From Gammaproteobacteria bacterium (lineage in GTDB: Bacteria > Pseudomonadota > Gammaproteobacteria > Steroidobacterales > BM003), in NCBI GenBank assembly GCA_026193125.1, contig JAPHSC010000254.1, forward strand, positions 1 to 12,577: DNA of 12,577 nt, read 5' to 3'. The notes under the pieces were generated by a model, which saw only the letters and a program-made list of their open reading frames with translations, was not told the origin of the DNA and did no database searches. The position numbers were made by a program, and so were the translations under genes. Below are positions 7,140 to 12,577 of the stretch, in pieces (position 1 is the stretch's first letter; the number at the start of each line of letters is the position of its first letter).

Positions 7140-7232
7140 GAATACCCGGAAGCAGCTTTATCGGCCTAATGACCGGACGACGCAGGTTCGACGCTCGAAC
7201 TGTTCCGCGAGGGCGCTACTTCCGGGTCATTC
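7140..7232. repeat. 93-nt imperfect palindromic element
   Basis: The left arm 7140-7156 (GAATACCCGGAAGCAGC) is matched by the reverse complement of the right arm 7215-7232. There are 16 pairs, one C/A mismatch (7153/7218) and one bulged C (7228). Inside is a perfect hairpin, GTTCGA (7186-7191) and TCGAAC (7195-7200) over CGC, itself flanked by CGGA (7174-7177) and TCCG (7204-7207), which can also pair. It could fold as a long-stemmed RNA or be a small non-autonomous mobile palindrome. No target-site duplication is evident. Confidence 0.5.
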
Positions 7233-7251
7233 ATACTCAATCTAGTACCCT

Positions 7252-7296
7252 TGGCGCAAGAGGTCCATAGGTAATGGCCGTGATCCCATTGCGCCA
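7252..7296. repeat. 8-bp inverted repeat with 29-nt spacer
   Basis: TGGCGCAA (7252-7259) and TTGCGCCA (7289-7296) are perfect inverted copies. They could be paired half-sites for a DNA-binding protein or an RNA stem. An 8-bp repeat at this spacing can occur by chance. Confidence 0.25.
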
Positions 7297-7394
7297 TCCG
7301 ATTCCCGCGCGGATTATCCATCATTGACCGAGCCGCACATGACCTGGGCTGCAGTCAGTCTGGCCACGGAAACAGCCATGCATGATTTTTCTTA

Positions 7395-7439
7395 ATGACA
7401 ACAAACCGGGTTTTCGATAGATTTGATGCACCGCATCAA
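7395..7439 (+). promoter_or_regulatory. Candidate sigma-70 promoter with dyad at the start site
   Basis: ATGACA (7395-7400) and TAGATT (7418-7423) are 17 nt apart, matching the consensus at 5/6 and 4/6. A perfect dyad, TTGATGC (7423-7429) and GCATCAA (7433-7439) over ACC, starts at the end of the -10 element and covers the expected start point near 7430, where a repressor operator could sit. This promoter would drive the GMC gene at 7575, leaving a leader of about 145 nt. Confidence 0.35.
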
Positions 7440-7487
7440 GGGCAAGCCGTCGGAAATTGTGGATGGCTGGCGACACGCGGCCAGGGC

Positions 7488-7524
7488 GCCGGGATTGAGA
7501 TCCCGGTCTGACCGACGTGACCGG
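7488..7524 (+). promoter_or_regulatory. Two mutually exclusive leader hairpins
   Basis: Hairpin one: CCGGGAT (7489-7495) with ATCCCGG (7500-7506), loop TGAG. Hairpin two: CCGGTC (7503-7508) with GACCGG (7519-7524). They share bases 7503-7506, so only one can form at a time. They lie about 50 nt before the GMC start codon, in the presumed leader. Neither is followed by a T-run, so this is only a candidate regulatory switch. Confidence 0.3.
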
Positions 7525-7574
7525 ACAGCGCGAGCAACCGTGCGTCCTTGATCAGTCTCTTATGGAGAAGCGCA

Positions 7575-9203
7575 ATGCAGAAGTATGACTATGACTGGCT
7601 GGTGATAGGTTCAGGTTTCGGTGGCAGCGTGTCGGCGTTGCGCTTGTCAGAGAAAGGCTACAAGGTCGGTGTGCTGGAAGCAGGTCGCCGTTTCAAGGAT
7701 GAGGATTTTGCCGAAAGTGCCTGGGACTTGAAGCGATTCATCTGGTCGCCGTTGTTGGGTATGCGCGGGATTCTGAGAATGAGTCCGTTTCGTGACGTAT
7801 TCATCTTTAGCGGCGCTGGGGTTGGCGGCGGCAGCCTGGTCTATGCCAACACCCTGTACCGGGCCAAGAAGGAGTTCTTTGAGAATCCCCAGTGGCGTGA
7901 GCTGGCGGACTGGAATTCCCGGTTGGCGCCTCACTACGAGACTGCCGAGCACATGCTGGGAGTGGTCACCGTGCCATTCGAGAGCCCGGGGGATGCGCTG
8001 CTGAAAACAGCTGCCGAGAATGTGGGCATGGGGCATACCTTTACGCGCACGCCGGTGGGCGTCTTTTTTGGCGAACCGGGTGTAGAAGTTCCGGATCCGT
8101 ATTTTGGTGGCAGCGGGCCCAGCCGCAGCGGGTGTAAACGCTGTGGCGCCTGCATGATTGGCTGCCGGCATGGCGCCAAGAACACCCTGGTGAAGAACTA
8201 TTTGTGGTTCGCTGAAAAAGCCGGCGCGGAAGTTCTGCCAGATCATCATGTAACGGATATTCGTCCTCTGGGTGCACAGGATGGCAGTGAAGGCTACGAG
8301 GTATTCACCCGCGATCCGGGGGCCTGGAATTCCAGAACCACCAGGCGCCTCACCGCCAAGGGTGTAGTTGTTGCAGGTGGTGCGCGCGGCACCAATGAGC
8401 TGCTGGCAAACTGCAAGCACAAGGGATCGCTACCCAGGATCAGCGATCGGCTGGGCAAGCTGGTGCGCACCAATAGCGAGTCCATCATGGCGCTGACCTT
8501 GCCCGATGATTCCATGGACGTGTGGAATACCGTCGCCATCAGTGCCAGTGCGCACATGGATGCGGATACGCATATTGAATTCGTGACCTATGGCAAGAAA
8601 GCCGATTTCATGGGTGCGGTGCTGCTGACACCGTTGACCGGAAAGGGCACACGTCTGACCAGGCCACTGAAGCTGCTGGGCAATATTCTGCGTCACCCAG
8701 TGACCTTTCTGCGCATGCTCTGGCCTTTTGGCTGGTCTCAACGCACTTTGATCGTGTTGGTCATGCAGAGTCTGGACAACGCTATCGCATTTCGCGCCAA
8801 GCCCCGACTGTTCGGCAAGGGATTCAAGCTGACCACGGAACAGGACAGGGACAAGCCAAACCCGACTTATATCGAGGCTGGTAACAAGGCCACGGAGTTT
8901 CTCGCCAGGTACACTGGCGGTGTAGCGCAAAGCATGACCCTGGAGGCTCTCGCGAACATTCCCAGCACCGCCCACATATTGGGGGGCGCGGTGATTGGCA
9001 GTGATCCTGAACACGGTGTCATCGACAAACAGCAGCGGGTTTTCGGTTATCAAAATCTGCTGGTTTGCGATGGTGCTGCGGTGCCGGCCAATCCCGGGGT
9101 TAACCCATCGCTTACGATCACCGCCATGACTGAGGCAGCCATGGCGGTGATAGCGAGGAAGACGATTACGGAAGATGCTCGCGAAGAGACCTGCGCCGCA
9201 TAG
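7575..9203 (+). CDS. GMC-family FAD oxidoreductase, cholesterol-oxidase-like
   Basis: A 542-residue flavoprotein. FAD-binding GSGFGGS is at 12-18 with the acidic end of the fold at VLEAG (33-37); a second glycine motif GAGVGGGSLVYAN spans 80-92. The C-terminal GMC domain has STAHILGGAVIG (His467) and ANPGVNPSLTIT (Asn510), the usual His/Asn pair of the cholesterol-oxidase-like branch. Cysteines at 187, 190, 193 and 197 (CKRCGACMIGC) have the C-x2-C-x2-C-x3-C spacing seen in 4Fe-4S ferredoxins. No signal peptide, so it is probably cytoplasmic. The start is ATG 7575-7577 with GGAGA (7564-7568) 6 nt upstream; an upstream in-frame TTG at 7548 is less likely. It appears monocistronic. The substrate may be a sterol, steroid or other alcohol; sequence alone does not decide. 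Confidence 0.87.
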   Translation: MQKYDYDWLVIGSGFGGSVSALRLSEKGYKVGVLEAGRRFKDEDFAESAWDLKRFIWSPLLGMRGILRMSPFRDVFIFSGAGVGGGSLVYANTLYRAKKEFFENPQWRELADWNSRLAPHYETAEHMLGVVTVPFESPGDALLKTAAENVGMGHTFTRTPVGVFFGEPGVEVPDPYFGGSGPSRSGCKRCGACMIGCRHGAKNTLVKNYLWFAEKAGAEVLPDHHVTDIRPLGAQDGSEGYEVFTRDPGAWNSRTTRRLTAKGVVVAGGARGTNELLANCKHKGSLPRISDRLGKLVRTNSESIMALTLPDDSMDVWNTVAISASAHMDADTHIEFVTYGKKADFMGAVLLTPLTGKGTRLTRPLKLLGNILRHPVTFLRMLWPFGWSQRTLIVLVMQSLDNAIAFRAKPRLFGKGFKLTTEQDRDKPNPTYIEAGNKATEFLARYTGGVAQSMTLEALANIPSTAHILGGAVIGSDPEHGVIDKQQRVFGYQNLLVCDGAAVPANPGVNPSLTITAMTEAAMAVIARKTITEDAREETCAA

Positions 9204-9208
9204 GGAAA

Positions 9209-9247
9209 CGCCGACCGGAAATCGGGGGGGCAATGAACCGGCCGGCG
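9209..9247 (+). terminator. Inverted repeat after the GMC gene, weak terminator candidate
   Basis: CGCCGACCGG (9209-9218) pairs with CCGGCCGGCG (9238-9247) at 9 of 10 positions, over a 19-nt loop containing seven consecutive G. It begins 6 nt after the TAG stop. There is no T-run, so intrinsic termination is uncertain. Confidence 0.35.
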
Positions 9248-9350
9248 AAAGCCCGCGGTGCGGGAGAGGGGCAGCCACCGTGACCCAGTCCTGGTTCCAT
9301 CCGATGCGAGGGCGCTTCCTGCGCCAGCCAGACGGACTAGGTCACTAAGC

Positions 9351-9422
9351 GGCTGGACTTCATGGAACAATGACCCTGCAAGAAGCGGTTCCATGAAATC
9401 TGCAGCGTCGCCCGGTCCAGCC
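9351..9422. ncRNA. Nested inverted repeat, candidate structured RNA
   Basis: An 18-nt left arm, GGCTGGAC (9351-9358) then TTCATGGAAC (9359-9368), is matched perfectly by GTTCCATGAA (9388-9397) and GTCCAGCC (9415-9422), with a 17-nt insert (9398-9414) on the right side. The apical loop is 19 nt. The insert contains GCAGCGTC (9402-9409), which can pair with GACGCTGC at 9459-9466 outside the stem, a pseudoknot topology. A further copy of GTTCCAT at 9294-9300 could compete for ATGGAAC (9362-9368). Strand and transcription are not known. Confidence 0.4.
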
Positions 9423-9625
9423 TAGGGCGGGAATCGGCCTCCCTGGCCAATCCGGACGGACGCTGCGGCGACAAGACGTTTGACCTGAACCGGCCGACAC
9501 TCCATTCCAGTCTTGCATGCAGGGGTGGGGACCCCGTCAGCAAGTCGGGCTTCCTTGCCCGCCGTTCCCGGTAATCATCCTGACGCCTCAGTAGCAATCC
9601 TAGTCCACGTCCGGGATTTTGGGAA

Positions 9626-9641
9626 TGTGGCAAATTGACGC
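9626..9641 (+). promoter_or_regulatory. Near-consensus RegA/PrrA-type binding site
   Basis: TGTGGCAAATTGACGC fits the RegA/PrrA consensus recalled as YGCGRCRNNNNGNCGC at all defined positions but one (T for C at the third base). It lies 50-65 nt before the preferred regB start at 9691, which suggests autoregulation. The consensus is quoted from memory. Confidence 0.45.
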
Positions 9642-9690
9642 AGCCCCGCAGGAGTTGCCGCCCGGGGTGGGGCAATGCAATATTGGCCCC

Positions 9691-10980
9691 ATGGGCACAT
9701 TGTCAGCCATCACCGAATCCCCGCTGTCACGGCGTTTTCTCAAAGGCTATCTTGCCGGGCGGAATCTTCTGGTGCTGGTGGTGGCGGTGGTTACTGCGCT
9801 GTCCCACTCGGTATTCAATCAGGACCTGAATTTGCTCCCCCTCGGGCTTATCCTGGGCTTTCTCGGCGTTACCGGTTTGATGCGAGCGAGGGCGCTGGCA
9901 AAGGCAGAACTCCCGGAGGAACGCCAGGTCTTTCTGCAAATGTTGATTGATGTCCTTGCCCTGACCGGCCTGTTCTACTTTTTTGGCGGTGCCACCAATC
10001 CATTCGTCTGGTTTTTCCTGATCCCCGCCATCATTGCTGCGATGGTTTTTTCACCCTCTAATGCACGGGCGATGACGGTGCTGTGCATAATCTGTTATTC
10101 CTTTCTGCTGTTCTTCTTTCAACCGACCCACCAACATGGATCCGCGCACCCGGACCCCGGCTTTCAGCTGCATGTGATAGGAATGTGGGTGGGCTTTATC
10201 CTGAGCGCCGGCTTCGTGGCTTTTATTGTTGCCGGTCTTGCCGGGCGATTGCGCAGCAGGGAGCAAACCCTGGCCGAGGCGAGGGAGCAGGTGTTACGCA
10301 ACGAGCACCTGGTGGCCCTCGGAACACTCGCTGCCGGTGCCGCCCATGAACTGGGAACGCCACTGGGAACAATGGCAATATTGAGTACAGATCTGCAGGA
10401 TGATCCGGTGGTGAAGCAACACCCGGACCTGGGGCGAAAACTGGAACTGATGCGGGAACAAGTGGAGCGCTGCAAGCAAACCCTGACCGTGTTCTCCAGT
10501 AATGCCGGTGCCGCCCGGGCGGAAGGCGGTAAAGCCATGTCGGTGAGCGGATACCTGACTGAGCTTCTCGCGCAATGGCAGGAAATGAATCCGACCGTGA
10601 CCCTGGAAGCCAGGATAACCGGCAAGATTGAATCTGCCTGGTTATTTGTGGATGCAACCCTGACCCCGGCCGTACATAACCTCTTGGACAACGCGGCCCA
10701 GGTCTCGCCCCAGGGCATCCTGGTCAAGTCCGGCTGGAGCCACGAGACCCTGACGATCAAGATTATCGACAAGGGTCCGGGGGTAGCCCGGGCAGTACTG
10801 GAAACCCTCGGTCAGAAACCGGTGAACTCCAGTACCGGCGGCATGGGCATGGGGCTCTACCTGGCAACGTCGAGCATTCAGCGCCTGGGTGGTACGCTCA
10901 GCCTTGTGAATCTCCCTGAGGGAGGCGCCATGGCAAGAATTACCTTGCCGGTGTTTAGCTCCGGCAGACAAGGCCGATAA
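9691..10980 (+). CDS. regB: Redox-sensing sensor histidine kinase RegB/PrrB family
   Basis: A 429-residue membrane kinase. About six hydrophobic segments occupy residues 24-184; the quinone-binding motif GGATNPF at 99-105 is diagnostic of RegB/PrrB. The cytoplasmic part has the H-box ALGTLAAGAAHELGTPLGT with phospho-accepting His219, Cys261 in the dimer helix (QVERCKQTL) at the position of the redox-active cysteine of RegB, the N-box HNLLDNAAQ (329-337), DKGPG (360-364) and GMGMGLYLA (384-392). The family phosphorylates RegA when respiration is limited and the quinone pool is reduced. The start is uncertain: ATG 9691 lacks a close ribosome site, while in-frame GTG 9667 has AGGAG (9650-9654) 12 nt upstream and ATG 9625 is also open. 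Pseudomonas RoxS is an equivalent name. It is followed after 1 nt by regA. Confidence 0.93.
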   Translation: MGTLSAITESPLSRRFLKGYLAGRNLLVLVVAVVTALSHSVFNQDLNLLPLGLILGFLGVTGLMRARALAKAELPEERQVFLQMLIDVLALTGLFYFFGGATNPFVWFFLIPAIIAAMVFSPSNARAMTVLCIICYSFLLFFFQPTHQHGSAHPDPGFQLHVIGMWVGFILSAGFVAFIVAGLAGRLRSREQTLAEAREQVLRNEHLVALGTLAAGAAHELGTPLGTMAILSTDLQDDPVVKQHPDLGRKLELMREQVERCKQTLTVFSSNAGAARAEGGKAMSVSGYLTELLAQWQEMNPTVTLEARITGKIESAWLFVDATLTPAVHNLLDNAAQVSPQGILVKSGWSHETLTIKIIDKGPGVARAVLETLGQKPVNSSTGGMGMGLYLATSSIQRLGGTLSLVNLPEGGAMARITLPVFSSGRQGR

Positions 10981-10981
10981 C

Positions 10982-11554
10982 ATGCGTGATCCGGATAAAC
11001 CAGGCTCTTCCGATTCGCCCGGCGATGCCCCAACATTGTTGTTGGTCGACGATGACAAGGCGTTTTGCATGGTCCTGAGCGAGGCGCTGCGTAAACGCGG
11101 CTTCCAGGTGCATGTGGCTTATAACCTGGCCGAGGCCCTGGCCCTGGCCAACCAATGTCAGCCCGAATTCGCCGTTGTGGACTTACGCATTGGCAGCGAG
11201 TCCGGCCTGGAGTTGGTAAGCCGGCTGGTGGCAATGGATGAAAACACGCGCATTGTGATGTTGACGGGCTATGCCAGCGTGGCTACCGCCGTTGAAGCCA
11301 TCAAGCTGGGTGCCACCCACTATCTGCCCAAGCCGGCCGATGCAAATGAAATCGCGGCCGCGCTGGAACGTGAGGACGGTGACGCCTATGTGCCACTCGC
11401 CGACAACCCGCTGTCTGTGCGTCGCCTCGAGTGGGAACACCTGCAGAAAGTATTGCTCTCCCACAACGGCAATATTTCCTCTGCCGCCCGCGCTCTGAAA
11501 ATGCACCGTCGCACCTTGCAGCGCAAGTTAGCCAAGCATCCCGTGCGAGAATAA
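10982..11554 (+). CDS. regA: Response regulator RegA/PrrA family
   Basis: A 190-residue response regulator. The receiver domain (about 18-130) has the acidic pocket Asp23/Asp24, phospho-acceptor Asp67 (VVDLRIG), Thr95 and Lys117 (LPKPAD). A short linker (about 131-145) leads to the Fis-type helix-turn-helix: LSVRRLEWEHLQKVL followed by NISSAARALKMHRRTLQRKLAK (164-185), the nearly invariant DNA-recognition region of RegA/PrrA/ActR. Its length matches the family (about 180-190). In known systems it controls respiratory oxidases, carbon and nitrogen fixation, hydrogenases and, in phototrophs, photosynthesis genes. ATG 10982 follows the regB stop (10978-10980) by 1 nt, with AAGG (10970-10973) 8 nt upstream, so the pair is one operon. 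Pseudomonas RoxR is the equivalent name. Confidence 0.95.
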   Translation: MRDPDKPGSSDSPGDAPTLLLVDDDKAFCMVLSEALRKRGFQVHVAYNLAEALALANQCQPEFAVVDLRIGSESGLELVSRLVAMDENTRIVMLTGYASVATAVEAIKLGATHYLPKPADANEIAAALEREDGDAYVPLADNPLSVRRLEWEHLQKVLLSHNGNISSAARALKMHRRTLQRKLAKHPVRE

Positions 11555-11601
11555 TCTGCAGACCAGTGCCTGCCTTTGGGTAAACCAGGGGAACCGGGAG
11601 A

Positions 11602-12577
11602 CTAGCCGAGCCCACGCTGGAGCAACTCCAGCGGTATGCGCACAGCCTGGCTGACAAGCAATGCCACGCCTACGGACAGGGCCACTGAGAACCAGGCATC
11701 ACGTTTGCCCAGGGTCTTGAGCATCACCGCGAAGGTGGAGACGCAGGGAATGTAGAACGTCAGGAATACCAGGAAGGTGGATATCTGCACCCAGTCAAGG
11801 TACTGGCCGATGTCGAACCCGCCCAGGGCCTGGTAGATCATCAACAAGGACAATTCCTTGCGCAGGACGCCGAACAGGATGGGTACGCCCAGGACGACAG
11901 GCAACCCCAGCCACCACCCGGTTATCGGTGTGAGCACGAGGTTGATGTATGCATCGGCATGAAAATGAGAGAGCAGAGCCAGTATCACGCTGCCGCCTAC
12001 CAGCAAGGGCGTGACAATGGTCAGGATATCGCTGGTGCGGGACCAGGTCGTGGCCAATAGCGACTTCATGTTCGGCAGAGAGTAGGGGGGGATTTCCTGT
12101 ACCAGGCCCGGCGCGGTGTCCGGGTAGCGACGGGTCATCAGTTTGCCCAGCAAGGCGATGACCAGCATGGTGGAGCCGAAAATGGCCAGTACCGCGAGCC
12201 CACCCAGGTATTTACCGGCAAGGGCCAGGATAATTGCCGAGCGGGCCGAACAGGGCACGAAAGTAATCAGCAGGGAGGCCACGAAGCGTTCCTTACCACG
12301 CGAGGTGGCGGCCACTGCCGACAGCGCCGGCACATTGCAGCCCAGGCCAAGCAGGAAAGGCACCGCCACGGCACCATGCAGGCCAATCTTGTGGAATCCC
12401 CGGTCAACCACGAAGGCGATGCGGTGCATGATGCCGGTTTCTTCCAGGGTGACCAGCAGCAGGACCAGGGGCAACATATAGGGCACCACGATACCAACCA
12501 GGCCGATAAGACCGTCTACCACGGCGCGCCCAATCACGCCGCCAGTGCTTATCGGCTGCCAACCCTGGGCCGCTTCT
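11602..12577 (-). CDS. feoB: FeoB-like ferrous iron transporter, C-terminal membrane part (5' end off window)
   Basis: The frame is open from the right edge to a TAG at 11602-11604, so the visible 324 residues lack their N-terminus; a GTG at 12535-12537 is in frame, but codons before it (reading ISTGG) are open too and it should not be taken as the start. Two Gate (nucleoside-recognition) domains are visible. The first has VTLEETGIMHRIAFVVDR, KIGLHG, LLGLGCNVPALSAV and the FVPCSAR motif; the second has LRKELSLLMI and YIPCVSTFAVM. GCNVPA, PCSAR and IPCVST carry the cysteines conserved in FeoB pores. About eight membrane segments are seen. Full FeoB (about 600-770 residues) also needs an N-terminal GTPase domain, which cannot be checked here; a stand-alone Gate protein is the alternative. 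It converges on regA with a 47-nt gap lacking a clear terminator. Confidence 0.8.
   Translation of the reverse strand, partial: EAAQGWQPISTGGVIGRAVVDGLIGLVGIVVPYMLPLVLLLVTLEETGIMHRIAFVVDRGFHKIGLHGAVAVPFLLGLGCNVPALSAVAATSRGKERFVASLLITFVPCSARSAIILALAGKYLGGLAVLAIFGSTMLVIALLGKLMTRRYPDTAPGLVQEIPPYSLPNMKSLLATTWSRTSDILTIVTPLLVGGSVILALLSHFHADAYINLVLTPITGWWLGLPVVLGVPILFGVLRKELSLLMIYQALGGFDIGQYLDWVQISTFLVFLTFYIPCVSTFAVMLKTLGKRDAWFSVALSVGVALLVSQAVRIPLELLQRGLG

Larger units (their letters stand above)
6809..7574. other. Long divergent intergenic region with several palindromes
   Basis: A 766-nt stretch without a convincing gene lies between the two divergent GMC loci. Reading frames of up to about 90 codons occur, but they have no family resemblance and no good ribosome sites. 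It contains, in order: a 6-bp hairpin in the subunit-3 leader (6857-6862 with 6868-6873), a REP-like hairpin (6918-6937), a 7-bp hairpin (7000-7025), a 93-nt imperfect palindrome (7140-7232), an 8-bp inverted repeat (7252-7259 with 7289-7296), a possible promoter with a dyad (7395-7439), and two overlapping hairpins (7488-7524). An AT-rich patch at 6821-6840 presumably lies in or near the operon promoter, but no clean -35/-10 pair is visible there. Confidence 0.6.
9204..9690. other. Long non-coding region upstream of regB
   Basis: A 487-nt stretch between the second GMC gene and regB. A 112-codon minus-strand frame (9337-9675) is open but has no recognisable domain and an arginine/leucine/proline-rich composition typical of a non-coding frame. 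The region holds the terminator candidate (9209-9247), a nested inverted repeat (9351-9422), an overlapping 8-bp inverted repeat (9402-9409 with 9459-9466), a GGGGT/ACCCC hairpin (9522-9535), a CGGGC/GCCCG hairpin (9546-9561), and a RegA-box-like site (9626-9641). The promoter of regBA must lie here, but no clear -35/-10 pair was found. Confidence 0.6.

Noticed and set aside
7140..7232. Integron attC site
   Set aside because: The palindrome ends lack the RYYYAAC and GTTRRRY core motifs, and no integrase or cassette gene is present.
6843..7472. Direct repeat TGGATGGCTGGCG at 6843-6855 and 7460-7472
   Set aside because: A 13-base match between two places in 12.5 kb is expected about once by chance, and the flanks do not match.
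9337..9675. 112-codon minus-strand frame in the regB upstream region
   Set aside because: It has no domain, signal or good ribosome site; its composition looks like translated non-coding DNA, and it runs across the inverted repeats.
12535..12537. GTG as start codon of the FeoB-like gene
   Set aside because: The reading frame stays open to the window edge without a ribosome site before the GTG, and FeoB should have a long N-terminal part, so the gene most likely begins outside the window.

Overview
The window is about 12.6 kb of moderately GC-rich, densely coding bacterial DNA. The gene set suggests a gammaproteobacterium, possibly an aerobic marine lineage: a RegB/RegA (PrrBA, RoxSR-type) redox two-component pair, a VLCAD/ACAD9-type acyl-CoA dehydrogenase, GMC flavoprotein dehydrogenases with a Tat-exported partner, GlgX and a FeoB-type protein. 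The taxonomic placement is inferred from gene style, not from a marker gene.

Layout. 1-489 (+) is the 3' end of a GlgX-type glycogen debranching enzyme. It converges on 596-1876 (-), a Sec-exported metal-dependent amidohydrolase; hairpins fill the gap. Divergent from that gene is 2177-3955 (+), a 592-residue acyl-CoA dehydrogenase. It ends at a strong 13-bp hairpin (3979-4007) shared with a convergent operon on the minus strand. Read 5' to 3', that operon is a Tat-signal gluconate 2-dehydrogenase subunit-3-like protein (6218-6808, GTG start), a GMC oxidoreductase (4558-6231, overlapping it by 14 nt) and a RidA-family protein with a Sec signal peptide (4063-4536).

A 766-bp non-coding stretch (6809-7574) follows. 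It holds a REP-like hairpin, a 93-nt imperfect palindrome and several further dyads. It separates this operon from a divergent, second GMC oxidoreductase of the cholesterol-oxidase-like type (7575-9203, +). A second long non-coding stretch (9204-9690) carries a striking nested inverted repeat and a near-consensus RegA/PrrA site. It leads into regB (9691-10980) and regA (10982-11554). The window closes with the C-terminal membrane part of a FeoB-like transporter on the minus strand (11602 to the edge).

How the genes may work together (inference). The subunit-3/GMC/RidA operon looks like a cell-envelope oxidation module. The Tat-tagged small subunit probably carries the signal-less flavoprotein across the membrane, electrons probably go to the respiratory chain, and the exported RidA may deal with a reactive product. 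RegB has the quinone-sensing GGxxNPF motif and the conserved cytoplasmic cysteine, so it would read the redox state of the same quinone pool. The parts that stand out are the exported RidA in place of the expected cytochrome c, the cysteine clusters in both GMC proteins, and the structured intergenic elements at 7140-7232 and 9351-9422. No tRNA, rRNA, CRISPR array, transposase or prophage gene was seen.
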